From Rhodococcus sp. OK302 (GTDB lineage: Bacteria; Actinomycetota; Actinomycetes; Mycobacteriales; Mycobacteriaceae), in NCBI RefSeq assembly GCF_002245895.1, contig NZ_NPJZ01000002.1:186001-250000 (forward strand): a DNA stretch of 64,000 bases, written 5' to 3'. Below, one piece after another: positions 43,522 to 51,817 of this stretch (its first letter is position 1; each line of letters starts with the position of its first letter). The translations under genes and the position numbers were made by a program. The notes beneath the pieces are model-generated. The model saw only the letters and a list, made by a program, of their open reading frames with translations, did no database searches and was not told the DNA's origin.

Positions 43522-44319
43522 TCAGCTGCCGAAGCTACCGAAGAGGCTGCCCAGGTCGCCCAAGCTGCCGAGCGAGCCGGTGGGCTCGACGACGGCGAAG
43601 TTGGTGGTGCAACCGTTGAACTTCACGGCGTCGACGTTGGTGTCGCCGGAAGCGGCGCGGCCGATGCTCATGCCGTAGTGCTCGACGGTGGCGGCGGGGT
43701 TGGCGGCGACGATCGTCGCCAGGCTGGTCGGGACGTCCGCAGCTGCACCGCCGATGGTGCGGGTGCTGGTCCACAGACCGTTCTGGAGATTGGCGCGTGT
43801 TGCACCGTTGACGGGGCTGGCGGCGTTGTTCGGGTTCGGTTTCCAGTAGATGGTGGTGTATCCGTTGTCGTTCGGGTTGGTGGTTCCGGTCAGGCGCAGC
43901 TGGAAGGCTGCCTGTGAGGTCGGGGCCTTCTCGTCGAATCCGATTTCCTTCGCGGCGGCCTCGGCGAGCGGGATCGATCGGGCCGAGTGGTAGGACACGG
44001 AACGGTTGTTGGGTGAAGGTTCGACGATCTTGAGGTTCAGTGAGCCGTCGGTGTCGAGGACGTTCTCTGACGAGTAGAACGCTTTCTGTTGCTTTTCGTC
44101 GGGGAAGGGGATGCCCCAGCCGGCGGGGTCCTGGTCGGTGGACAGTGTCGAGCAGGTGAAGCCGTCGGAAGAGCCGAGTGATCCGCCTGATGAGCCGAGG
44201 GATCCGGTGTCCAGAGAGCCCAGTGAACCGGTGGCGCCGGCGAGTGCCGGAGCGGTGAGCGCTGCTGCGCTGACGAGTGCACATACGAAACCGGCGCGAC
44301 GCTTGGAATGGAGAGACAT
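43522..44319 (-). CDS. secreted protein with Gly-Ser-Leu repeats at both ends
   Basis: The 265-residue protein has a signal peptide (SKRRAGFVCALVSAAALTAP, cleavage near ALA-GA), then GSLGSLDTGSLGSSGGSLGS, a central domain of about 190 residues with two cysteines (FTCSTLS and FNGCTTNF), and the tail TGSLGSLGDLGSLFGSFGS. The centre has NENVLDTDGSL-like and GYTTIYWKPNPNN segments and looks beta-rich. ATG 44319 follows AAAGGAAA; the longer frame adds unlikely sequence. Repeats flanking one domain may mediate self-assembly or wall attachment. The function is unknown. Confidence 0.72.
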   Translation of the reverse strand: MSLHSKRRAGFVCALVSAAALTAPALAGATGSLGSLDTGSLGSSGGSLGSSDGFTCSTLSTDQDPAGWGIPFPDEKQQKAFYSSENVLDTDGSLNLKIVEPSPNNRSVSYHSARSIPLAEAAAKEIGFDEKAPTSQAAFQLRLTGTTNPNDNGYTTIYWKPNPNNAASPVNGATRANLQNGLWTSTRTIGGAAADVPTSLATIVAANPAATVEHYGMSIGRAASGDTNVDAVKFNGCTTNFAVVEPTGSLGSLGDLGSLFGSFGS

Positions 44320-44747
44320 GAAGAATTTCCTTTCACACAACTTCTCGGGAAACGGAATCGAATGGAAACGTAGCACGACAATTCGGACATTTTCGACGAA
44401 AATAATATTCATGCCGGCCACCTGCGTGATGCGTTACCGGCACATCCGGAAAATTGTTTATCCACCGAAAGTACTAATGCGTGGATATAGAATTGAAATG
44501 TGGACAATCGATCGAGCCGAATGCCATCGACGGTGAATTACCCCCTTGTCCAGAGGGAATAGATCGCATGTGACGCAAACGCGAAAGGTGAACTGGACAT
44601 TCAACCGAAACGCGCGTTCTCATCGCTTCGGTCGGTACGCGCACCCTGAAGTTACAGGTAGATTTTATCCGAAAAATACTGTGAAAAGAGTTACCGACAG
44701 TTTATCGGTCACGGTCACGGGTATACGGACACGGTGAGAACGTCGAA
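44320..44747. other. AT-rich divergent intergenic region
   Basis: The region is clearly lower in GC than its neighbours (for example 44330-44480 and 44640-44700). It should hold the promoters of the secreted protein gene and the gene at 44748. No coding sequence is supported. Confidence 0.45.
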
Positions 44748-45179
44748 TTGTTTTCCGGAAGAAAAGTCCTCGATGACACACTGCACCTCTACGTCGACCG
44801 CAGACGTAGGTGCGATGCGGTGATCTCTCTCAACGGTGCAACACTGGCGGTGCTGCGCTCCGGATACCAACTTCTGCGATATCCCCTCCACCGCATCGAC
44901 AACGACATCGTGTCGGCATTCTTCGACGAGCACGCGCCCACGAAACTGGTGTACGAACACTTCCTGATCGGATGCGACCGGATCGCTGCTACTGCTCTCG
45001 ATGACGAATCGGCAGCCGCGCACGCTGAGCGAATGTACCAACGCAGCGCCGTCATCAGATACGGTATCGCCCGCCGGCGACATCAGATCCAGTGCGAGTC
45101 CGACGCCGTACTCGCGGGACATCGAGCACGGTTCCTTCTCACCCAACGCCGCCACCGCCTGCACGGCGATGAACCGTAA
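44748..45179 (+). CDS. hypothetical protein
   Basis: The 143-residue frame (TTG start) has plausible composition: DDTLHLYVDRRRRCDAVISL, NGATLAVLRSGYQLLRYPLH, DIVSAFFDEHAPTKLVYEHF and IAATALDDESAAAHAERMYQ. It could be a DUF-type alpha/beta protein; no family is recognised. The start is uncertain, since there is no strong ribosome-binding site. It ends 13 bases before the left inverted repeat of the IS30 element, so the insertion did not visibly cut it. Confidence 0.45.
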   Translation: MFSGRKVLDDTLHLYVDRRRRCDAVISLNGATLAVLRSGYQLLRYPLHRIDNDIVSAFFDEHAPTKLVYEHFLIGCDRIAATALDDESAAAHAERMYQRSAVIRYGIARRRHQIQCESDAVLAGHRARFLLTQRRHRLHGDEP

Positions 45180-45274
45180 ACGGCCTTGGTCTCAACAGGT
45201 CAACGCATCACAACTGGTGAGATGATGCGTGATCGTGGAGGCACGGATGGGGCAGCAAGGCGCTCGGGTTCACT

Positions 45275-46410
45275 GTGGAGCAGGAGAACCTGATCTGGGA
45301 TCTGCATCGCCGTGGAGAATCGATACGAGAAATCGAGCGGGTTCTCGGAGTAACGATGCCCCGAATTCGTCGTTTCCTGCGTGAGTCCTGTGGTATCCGA
45401 CCCGTCCCACGAATGCGGAGAGATGGCCACATCACCGCAGCTGAGCGCGAAGAAATATCCCGTGGAATCGCTGCCTGCGACAGCGCTCGGACGATCGCCG
45501 ACAAACTCGGAAGATCCCCGTCCACGATTGCACGCGAGATCGCCCGCAACGGAGGGCGGGAGAACTACCGGGCGATGGACGCGGATGCAGCGGCGTATGT
45601 CCGCGCTCGCCGCCCCAAAGAATCGATCCTGTGCGCCCGGCCGATTCTGCGGACCGTCATCACGGACAAGCTCCATGAGCAGTGGTCGCCGCAGCAGATC
45701 TCGGCCTGGCTTCGACGCGAGTACCCGGCGGAGCCGTCGATGTGGGTCTCACACGAGACCATCTACCGGTGCCTCTACATACCGTCACGGAAAGTGTTCG
45801 ACAGCATTGCATTTCACGAACTGCGTACCGATCGGCCGATTCGTCGGCCGCGAGGGAAGAAACGCTCCCACGGTCGTGGACGGATACGAAATATGGTTTC
45901 GATCGATCTTCGCGGCTCTGAGGCAAACGATCGTAGCGAGCCCGGACACTTAGAAGGTGACCTTGTATTCGGCACCCGGCCGTCAGCAGTCGCGACGCTG
46001 GTGGATCGGCAATCACGTGTCACCCATGTGGTGGCATTGCCGGACGGGTACCGGCCGAGACGGTCGCGGGCGCGCTGATCACCTACCTGGGCTCGCTACC
46101 TGCCCATCTGCGTAGGTCGCTGACCTGGGATCGGGGACGGGAAATGGCCGAGCACGAGCGCATTACCGCAGCCCTCGACATGCCCGTCTACTTTTGCGCC
46201 CCGCATCATCCGTGGCAACGAGGGACGAACGAAAATACGAACAGGTTGCTGCGGCAGTATCTGTGCAAGAACGCTGACCTGCGCAGTTTCAGTCAGGATG
46301 ACCTGAATATGATTGCGGCCAGACTCAACGATCGACCTCGGCGAGTGCTCGATTGGGACAGTCCACGACAACGAGAAGAACAGGTGCTCGATTCCTGCGC
46401 AGCCGGATAG
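45275..46410 (+). pseudogene. IS30 family transposase, frameshifted
   Basis: The first frame (45275-46078) encodes REIERVLGVTMPRIRRFLRE, a second helix-turn-helix TIADKLGRSPSTIAREIARN, HEQWSPQQISAWLRREYPAE, WVSHETIYRCLY and EPGHLEGDLVFGTRPSAVAT. Near 46050 one base is missing (RAETVAG expected), and the sense continues in the next frame as LITYLGSLPAHLRRSLTWDR, MPVYFCAPHHPWQRGTNENT, NRLLRQYLCKNADLRSFSQD and DRPRRVLDWDSP to TAG 46410. The DDE residues are split over two frames. About 378 residues in total. Confidence 0.85.
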
Positions 46411-46437
46411 CAAAGCCGGCCGCCGACGGTGGTTGGC

Positions 46438-46797
46438 ATGATGGTGGGCATGGTTGCAACCGGACTTCCCGAACTCGATGTCGCTCGGGTCGTGAAGTAT
46501 TGCGCGAGTAGGGTTCCCGATCGTCTGCGTCATGAGATTCGGGTCGAATGTGACATCGCGCCGCGTCATGTGACGATCTGCGAATGTCGGCCTCCGTGGC
46601 GGGAGGACCTCGGTCCGGAGTGGACGCGATTTCCGATTACCCGGCTGCATTTTACGAAGAAAGCCGGGTTGCGGACGTTGTTTTGTCGGGACCGGGACCT
46701 CAAGTTTCATCGCTACCGGTTCTTGGAGCCGAGTCCGCATGTTCAGGATTTGCTCGATCACATCGACGGTAGTGGGGATCCGATTTTCTGGGGCTAA
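46438..46797 (+). CDS. DUF3024 domain protein (IS passenger)
   Basis: The 119-residue protein contains LPELDVARVVKYCASRVPDR, RVECDIAPRHVTICECRPPW, REDLGPEWTRFPITRLHFTK and RDRDLKFHRYRFLEPSPHVQ, ending DPIFWG. This is the conserved pattern of DUF3024, a small protein often found beside transposase genes. It lies between the transposase stop and the right inverted repeat, so it moves with the element. Several in-frame ATG codons occur at 46438-46450; the first is taken. The role is unknown. Confidence 0.85.
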   Translation: MMVGMVATGLPELDVARVVKYCASRVPDRLRHEIRVECDIAPRHVTICECRPPWREDLGPEWTRFPITRLHFTKKAGLRTLFCRDRDLKFHRYRFLEPSPHVQDLLDHIDGSGDPIFWG

Positions 46798-46830
46798 TCC
46801 GTTATCGTCGGTGATGCGTTGACCTGTTGA

Positions 46831-47083
46831 CAGCAAGGCGGTAATCGAGAACCTCGTCGACTCCGGCGTACTCGGCCCGTCCGCCTGCGGGATCGGTTTC
46901 GCCGCGGCTGCACCGGCCGCGAGTACCGACCGCCAGCACGCCCTCCGCCGCGGGAGGAGCACCCGCGATGATGCACTCGGCATTGCGCTTGGTCTTCACC
47001 CAATCGCTCTGCCTACTCATGCGTCCGGGCGCAATCACCGCAGCCAACATCACGATCACCCGGATCGACCTGGTCACCGACAT
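46831..47083 (-). pseudogene. secreted or membrane protein interrupted by IS30
   Basis: From ATG 47083 the frame starts MSVTRSIRVIVMLAAVIAPG, a likely signal sequence, and continues WVKTKRNAECIIAGAPPAAE and DEVLDYRLAV, after which it enters the IS30 right repeat (46830). The sequence beyond the junction on the other side of the element does not continue it. The reading is protein-like but the family is unknown. I take it as a truncated gene. Confidence 0.35.
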
Positions 47084-47244
47084 CACTTCCTCGTATGCCG
47101 GCTTCACTGCGGAGCTTCGGTCACGTCACGAACAAACGAACCGTACGCAGCCGTAAAAGTCCCTGCGAACCAGTCAGTACCGAACGACCACCTCGTCGGT
47201 AACCTCACTGCAACACAGAAAAAGACTACGAAGGAAGTGAGTCG

Positions 47245-47748
47245 ATGATGGCCGGGCAGGTAGCCAGCGGAAACGTCTTTCAGGTTCGTTTGAACGAGTT
47301 GTTCGCCGCCACGGATCCGCGGCGGCCGACCAATAGGGAAGTGGCGAAAGGGATTCTGGCACAAGGATTCCGGGTCTCGGCGCCATGTCTCTCACAGTTG
47401 CGTAACGGAGTACGCGATAGCCCGTCCGACGAAGTCGTGGCCGCGCTGTCCCACTACTTCGCCGTCTCACCCGACTACTTCTTCACCATCCCCTGGTCCG
47501 GTAATCGAACCCGCGCACAGGCCTGGGACACCAAGATCGTCGAATGCCTCGACGACCTGGCACTGAAAGAGCTGCTACTGACCGCGAACGGACTCGCCGC
47601 GGACTCGCTGGAGCTGCTCAACAATATGGCCACCAAATTCCGCATCGCCGATCACCGCCGCGCGGTCCAAGCAGATTCACCTCCACCGTCTTACAACCGA
47701 CTATCCGAAGGAGCAGTCGGACCCCGCCGCACTACGTCGGAGAAGTAG
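47245..47748 (+). CDS. EspR-like XRE-family regulator
   Basis: The 167-residue protein begins QVASGNVFQVRLNELFAATD and contains EVAKGILAQGFRVSAPCLSQ, LRNGVRDSPSDEVVAALSHY and FAVSPDYFF, the EspR helix-turn-helix of mycobacterial nucleoid-associated regulators (SAPxLSQLRxGxRxxPS). A C-terminal dimer region follows: IVECLDDLALKELLLTANGL, DSLELLNNMATKFRIADHRR. ATG 47245 has AAGGAAG just upstream. The part from 47526 on is duplicated at 33997 and 53091 without the DNA-binding domain. It may control surface or secretion genes such as those at 38-44 kb, but no direct evidence exists. Confidence 0.8.
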   Translation: MMAGQVASGNVFQVRLNELFAATDPRRPTNREVAKGILAQGFRVSAPCLSQLRNGVRDSPSDEVVAALSHYFAVSPDYFFTIPWSGNRTRAQAWDTKIVECLDDLALKELLLTANGLAADSLELLNNMATKFRIADHRRAVQADSPPPSYNRLSEGAVGPRRTTSEK

Positions 47749-48031
47749 GCCTGGCGCTGCTTTCGCCTCGGTTCCAACGCACCACTCCGCCACCAACCAC
47801 CGAAGAAAACGCATACGGGCACTGCTCGGAACGACCATCGAAACCACCATCGTCCTCGGCTGTATCGCCTCCGCCACCCTCACCGTCGAGGCTGACGGGA
47901 ATGTCTCGGCGCCTGCCCTGCTCAAGAGGGCGGTCCGCTCGCCGGTGATATCGATGGCAAGGGCGGACATCAGGCGCTAGTCCCGCTGAACGCGGCGGCA
48001 CCGGAGGGACGCCCCAGGACGGTCAGCTTCT
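47749..48031 (+). other. downstream region of the EspR-like gene with conserved short frame
   Basis: A frame reading NHRRKRIRALLGTTIETTIV, LGCIASATLTVEADGNVSAP and LLKRAVRSPVISMARADIRR ends at TAG 47981. It has a signal-like hydrophobic part and is also present, but broken, behind copy A at 34214. No ATG or GTG with a ribosome-binding site is visible, so a start cannot be given. Confidence 0.4.
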
Positions 48032-48985
48032 TCAGGCCAGCATAATTTTCTTCACCAGGTCCGGAACGGTCAGCAGAGCCGGCACCTCGAGAAAGTCGCT
48101 GTTCTGGTATGCGGGATTCGGGTAACTGTAGAAGCCCTGCCCCGTCTTCATTCCCAAATTCCCCTTGTCGAGGAACTTCTCCTTGATGTAGCCGGCGTTC
48201 AAGAGCATCTGCTCGTCGTTGTTCTCATTGCCCCAGTGGAAGAGAACATCGAACGTCGTCTTCATGCCGACCATGTCGATCAGCCCCATCGGCCCCAGGG
48301 GAGCTCCGCGATTGCTTATCAAGTACGTGCGGTCCACATCTTCCGGCGTTGAGACTTCGTTCGTTACCAGAGTCATCGCAGCGTTGAGCAGTGCCACAAA
48401 CCAAGTGTTGAGCACATATCCGTTCTGCTCCTTCTGAACGGCGATGGGCAGCATGCCGATCTCGATCCCGAACTCGACGACCGCCGTGAGGGTGTCCTTG
48501 GAGGTGCCCGGGTGCGCCATGATTTCGACGACGTTCATCATCCAGATCAGATTGGCGAAATGGAGAGCGCAGTACTTGTCCGGGCGGCCGGTCGCCGCGG
48601 CAAAGTCCCGAGGCAGCAACGTCGACGAGTTGGTGGCGATCAGAGTGCGTTCGGGCAGGTATTCGGCCATCTCCTCGTACACGCTCGTCTTCACCGAGGG
48701 GATCTCAGGTACCGCCTCGATCACCAGATCCGCCTCTGCCACCGAAGCGGCCAGGTCGGTGGTGTAGGTCAGTCGTACACGGGTCAGCGCGATATCGTCC
48801 TCGCTGGCACCTACCGCCGCAAGATAGATGCCGGCATACTGCTCGTGCGCGGCACGGCATTGTTCGATCGCCGTCTCGGTGATGTCGTAAACCACTACGG
48901 TCTTACCTTTGAAGGCGCTGTGCCAGGCGATCTGGCCGCCGAGAACTCCGGCGCCCAGTACGGTGATGTGATTCAGATTTGACAT
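48032..48985 (-). CDS. 3-hydroxyacyl-CoA dehydrogenase (3-hydroxybutyryl-CoA dehydrogenase type)
   Basis: The 317-residue enzyme begins SNLNHITVLGAGVLGGQIAW with the NAD-binding GAGVLG at residues 10-15. The family signatures DLVIEAVPEIPSVKTSVYEE, TNSSTLLPRDFA and KYCALHFANLIWMMNVVEIM follow (catalytic His in LHFAN), and the C-terminal domain ends GNLGMKTGQGFYSYPNPAYQ. It oxidises 3-hydroxyacyl-CoA to 3-oxoacyl-CoA in beta-oxidation. ATG 48985 is preceded by AAGGAAA. It lies downstream of the monooxygenase-hydrolase pair on the same strand. Confidence 0.9.
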   Translation of the reverse strand: MSNLNHITVLGAGVLGGQIAWHSAFKGKTVVVYDITETAIEQCRAAHEQYAGIYLAAVGASEDDIALTRVRLTYTTDLAASVAEADLVIEAVPEIPSVKTSVYEEMAEYLPERTLIATNSSTLLPRDFAAATGRPDKYCALHFANLIWMMNVVEIMAHPGTSKDTLTAVVEFGIEIGMLPIAVQKEQNGYVLNTWFVALLNAAMTLVTNEVSTPEDVDRTYLISNRGAPLGPMGLIDMVGMKTTFDVLFHWGNENNDEQMLLNAGYIKEKFLDKGNLGMKTGQGFYSYPNPAYQNSDFLEVPALLTVPDLVKKIMLA

Positions 48986-49162
48986 TGGATTTTCCTTATC
49001 TCGACGGCGTGCATTAAGTGCATAAACAGGGACTTCGGCGGACGGCCCTCCGCAGAGGGGTCTAAACCGGGCGAACCTGTGGCAGTGGACGCTTTGGTCG
49101 TGCAGCTGATGACTTTGCCTATCTGCATCCGCTAGCGGCAAGGGCGAATCCTGGCCTACGAC

Positions 49163-50068
49163 TCACTCGGTTTCGCCGACGGTGCGCAACAGCACCGGGG
49201 ACTGCGACGGTCCCGGTTGTTCGCCGCCGGCAATCCCGGACAGGAAGGCCAGCACGCGATCCGCGAACTCGTCGGGACATTCGATTTGCGGCATATGGCC
49301 GACACCGGTGAACAGGTGAGTCTCAGCGTGCGGGTAGTTCATGCGGGCGGTGGCGAGTTGGTGCGCGGGCAGAATCCGATCGCGGTCGCCCCACACGATC
49401 AGGGTGGGACGCAGATGCTTCGCGGCCGCGACGGCCAGCTCGGCCCGCCAGCCGGGATTGATCCCGCGGACGGTGGCGAGCGCACGCGCGGTCTCGTACA
49501 GCACGACGCCCGAGTCCGGTTGCCGGGCGATGGCCATGGCGTGGTCGATTCGTTCTCGGCTGGCCAGTTTAGGGTCGGCGAAGACGAGGTGTTCGGTCAG
49601 TCGTGCGCTGGTCCGGGTGGGGTGCTCGGCCGCGAATCGGCCGATACCCGGCACGGTCAGCAACCGGATCAGTGCAGCGACCTCGGACCCGAAGCCCGCG
49701 CTGTTGACCAGGACCAGGCTCGCCACCCGATCCGGTGCGAGAACGAGCAGCTGCTGCGCGACGGCACCACCTAAGGAATTGCCGATCACATGCACCGGTC
49801 GCCGTTCACCGAGCGCGTCGAGAGTCTCGATCACCCCGCGCGCGAACGCCGCCAGCGTGACCGGTTCGGGCTGCCGGGCGGAGAACCCGAAGCCGAGAAG
49901 ATCGAGGGCGATCACCCGGTGGGTACGGGCGAGCCGAGGGTACTGCGGCGCCCAGTCCTCGAGGCTGCGGCCGATACCGTGCAACAGCAGCACGGGGGGC
50001 GCATCCGGATCGCCGACGACCCGGACCCGGGTGCGTCGGCCGCCGACGAGGATGCGGGAGGTGCTCAT
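49163..50068 (-). CDS. alpha/beta hydrolase
   Basis: The 301-residue enzyme shows the alpha/beta-hydrolase order: oxyanion-hole HGIGRSLEDW near residue 30, nucleophile elbow GNSLGG near 97 (Ser), acid in WGDRDRILPAHQ and His in TGVGHMPQIE near the end. It is probably a lactonase or esterase. ATG 50068 overlaps the monooxygenase stop (ATGA), so it is translated with it. Together they resemble a ketone-to-ester-to-acid step. Open frame upstream of 50068 is only the antisense of the monooxygenase. Confidence 0.88.
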   Translation of the reverse strand: MSTSRILVGGRRTRVRVVGDPDAPPVLLLHGIGRSLEDWAPQYPRLARTHRVIALDLLGFGFSARQPEPVTLAAFARGVIETLDALGERRPVHVIGNSLGGAVAQQLLVLAPDRVASLVLVNSAGFGSEVAALIRLLTVPGIGRFAAEHPTRTSARLTEHLVFADPKLASRERIDHAMAIARQPDSGVVLYETARALATVRGINPGWRAELAVAAAKHLRPTLIVWGDRDRILPAHQLATARMNYPHAETHLFTGVGHMPQIECPDEFADRVLAFLSGIAGGEQPGPSQSPVLLRTVGETE

Positions 50069-51591
50069 GCGGTCGCCTCCTTCGCGATCACGCGGATATC
50101 CGACCCGACGACGCCGGCGGCGAACCGCAGAGCGGGGTCCTCGACCGGGCCCTTGCGCAGACGGGCATTGTCGACGGCGTAGTCCTGGACCACCGTCCAC
50201 GGACCGGACTCCCCCTGCTGCGGGAACAGGTGAGCGCCACGGTTCATATACCCGGCGTCGAAGTCGAACAGTGGCCGCCGGGCCATGGTCGGGTCGCCGA
50301 CGATCGGCGTGACGACGGCGTGGCCGTGGCGGTCCATGTGGGCGAGCAGTCGGCACAGGTGGTCGGCGACGGGGCCGACTTTCAGCGTCCACGACGCGTT
50401 GGTGTAGCCGATGGCAAAGGCGAAGTTGGGCACCCCGCTGAGCATCATGCTCTTGTAAACGAGCCGGTCGTGGACGTCGACCAGCTGCCCGTCGACGTGC
50501 AGTTCGACCCCGCCGAACGACTGCATCTGTAGGCCGGTGGCGGTGACGATGATGTCGGCTTCGAGCTCGGCGCCCGACTCGAGCAGGATCCCACGCTCGA
50601 TGAACCGCGCGACGCGGTCGGTGACCACCGATGCCGCTCCGCTGGAGAGCGCCTTGAACAGGTCCGCGTCGGGGACCATGCACAGTCGCTGGTCCCACGG
50701 GTCGTACTGCGGGTTGAAATGGACATCAACCTCGTAACCCTCCGGTAGGAAGCGGGCATTGAGCGCGCGGATCAGGCGCCGCACTTGCCTCGGGTACCGC
50801 TGACTGCCACCGAAGATCAGCCGCGAACGGGCGATGTTCATCCGGCGCGTGATCCCGTACGCGACGTGATCCGGCAGCAGCCGGCGCAACGTGTTGGCGA
50901 TCAGGTCCTTGCGCGGGACCGGCAGGACGTACGACGGTGAGCGCTGCAGCATCGTCACATGATCGGCGAGGTCGACCATCGCCGGGATGAGCGTCACTGC
51001 CGTGGCGCCACTGCCGACGACGACGACCTTCTTGCCGGCGTAGTCGAGATCCTCCGGCCACGACTGCGGGTGCACGACCTGACCACGGAAGTCATCGCGG
51101 CCTTCGAAGTGCGGAGTGTATCCGCCGGAGTAATCGTAGTACCCGGCAGCGGAGAATAAGACGTTGCAGGTGACGTCGAACCGCTCACCGTCGCTCATAC
51201 GCTGCAGCGTGACGGTCCACTGGCCGTCGTCGGACGAGAAGTCCGCGCGCAGTACTGTGTGCCCGAGATGGATGTGTCGGGCGAGGTCGTTCTCGGTGAT
51301 CGCCTCGTGCAGGTAGTCGAGGATCTCGTGGCCGTCGGCGATCGCGTTCTCGTTCGTCCACGGCTTGAACTCGAAACCGAACGTGTGCAGGTCCGAGTCG
51401 GACCGGATGCCCGGGTAGCGGAACAGATCCCACGTGCCGCCGATTGCATCGCGACTGTCGATGATCGCGAAGGTCCGGCTCGGCTGATTCGCCGCCAGGT
51501 AGTACGCCAGGCCGATCCCGGACAGGCCGGCGCCGACGATCAGCACGTCGACGTACTCGAGCTTCGTTGTCTCCCGTGCGAATCCGCTCAT
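50065..51591 (-). CDS. flavin-containing Baeyer-Villiger-type monooxygenase (MymA/EtaA-like)
   Basis: The 508-residue enzyme has FAD motif GAGLSG near residue 20, GGTWDLFRYPGIRSDSDLHT, the fingerprint FRGQVVHPQSWP (FxGxxxHxxxWP) and the NADPH motif GSGATAV near 198. LFKALSSGAASVVTDRVARF and IIVTATGLQMQSFGGVELHV match the mycobacterial MymA/EtaA branch. These enzymes oxidise ketones to esters and activate some thioamides. The gene is translationally coupled to the hydrolase at 50068 and divergent from the PucR regulator; ATG 51591 follows AAGCGAG. The fingerprint here ends in P, unlike D in the enzyme at 10772. Confidence 0.92.
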   Translation of the reverse strand: MSGFARETTKLEYVDVLIVGAGLSGIGLAYYLAANQPSRTFAIIDSRDAIGGTWDLFRYPGIRSDSDLHTFGFEFKPWTNENAIADGHEILDYLHEAITENDLARHIHLGHTVLRADFSSDDGQWTVTLQRMSDGERFDVTCNVLFSAAGYYDYSGGYTPHFEGRDDFRGQVVHPQSWPEDLDYAGKKVVVVGSGATAVTLIPAMVDLADHVTMLQRSPSYVLPVPRKDLIANTLRRLLPDHVAYGITRRMNIARSRLIFGGSQRYPRQVRRLIRALNARFLPEGYEVDVHFNPQYDPWDQRLCMVPDADLFKALSSGAASVVTDRVARFIERGILLESGAELEADIIVTATGLQMQSFGGVELHVDGQLVDVHDRLVYKSMMLSGVPNFAFAIGYTNASWTLKVGPVADHLCRLLAHMDRHGHAVVTPIVGDPTMARRPLFDFDAGYMNRGAHLFPQQGESGPWTVVQDYAVDNARLRKGPVEDPALRFAAGVVGSDIRVIAKEATA

Positions 51592-51817
51592 GTCAGCTCG
51601 CTTTCTGTCGTTCGTCGAATTTGCTTTCGTGACGTGCCCCAGGGAACCGTGGTGTGGGCCGGATCTCGTACCTTCCGGCCATATCGGAGAGCCTTCAGAG
51701 GGAAGCGTCATTGCTGTCGTAACCCATTTCATCTGGTTGAGTCTGATTAAGCATCGGACCGACCGAACAGGCTTCCGCTCAACATTTGTGCCAATCGTCC
51801 AAAACAACCACACTGGC
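51592..51817. promoter_or_regulatory. divergent promoter region between monooxygenase and PucR genes
   Basis: These 226 bases separate the two divergent starts. They are less GC-rich (about 51600-51800) than the genes and must hold both promoters and any PucR operator; I could not identify a clear palindrome. Confidence 0.45.

Larger units (their letters stand above)
45192..46830. mobile_element. IS30 family element with DUF3024 passenger
   Basis: Inverted repeats TCAACAGGTCAACGCATCAC (45192-45211) and its exact complement (46811-46830) bound an element of about 1.64 kb. Outside them, CCTTG-type bases also pair imperfectly, so the true ends may lie 7 bases further out. Inside are a frameshifted transposase (45275-46410) and a DUF3024 gene (46438-46797). 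It interrupts a minus-strand frame at its right end. Confidence 0.8.
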
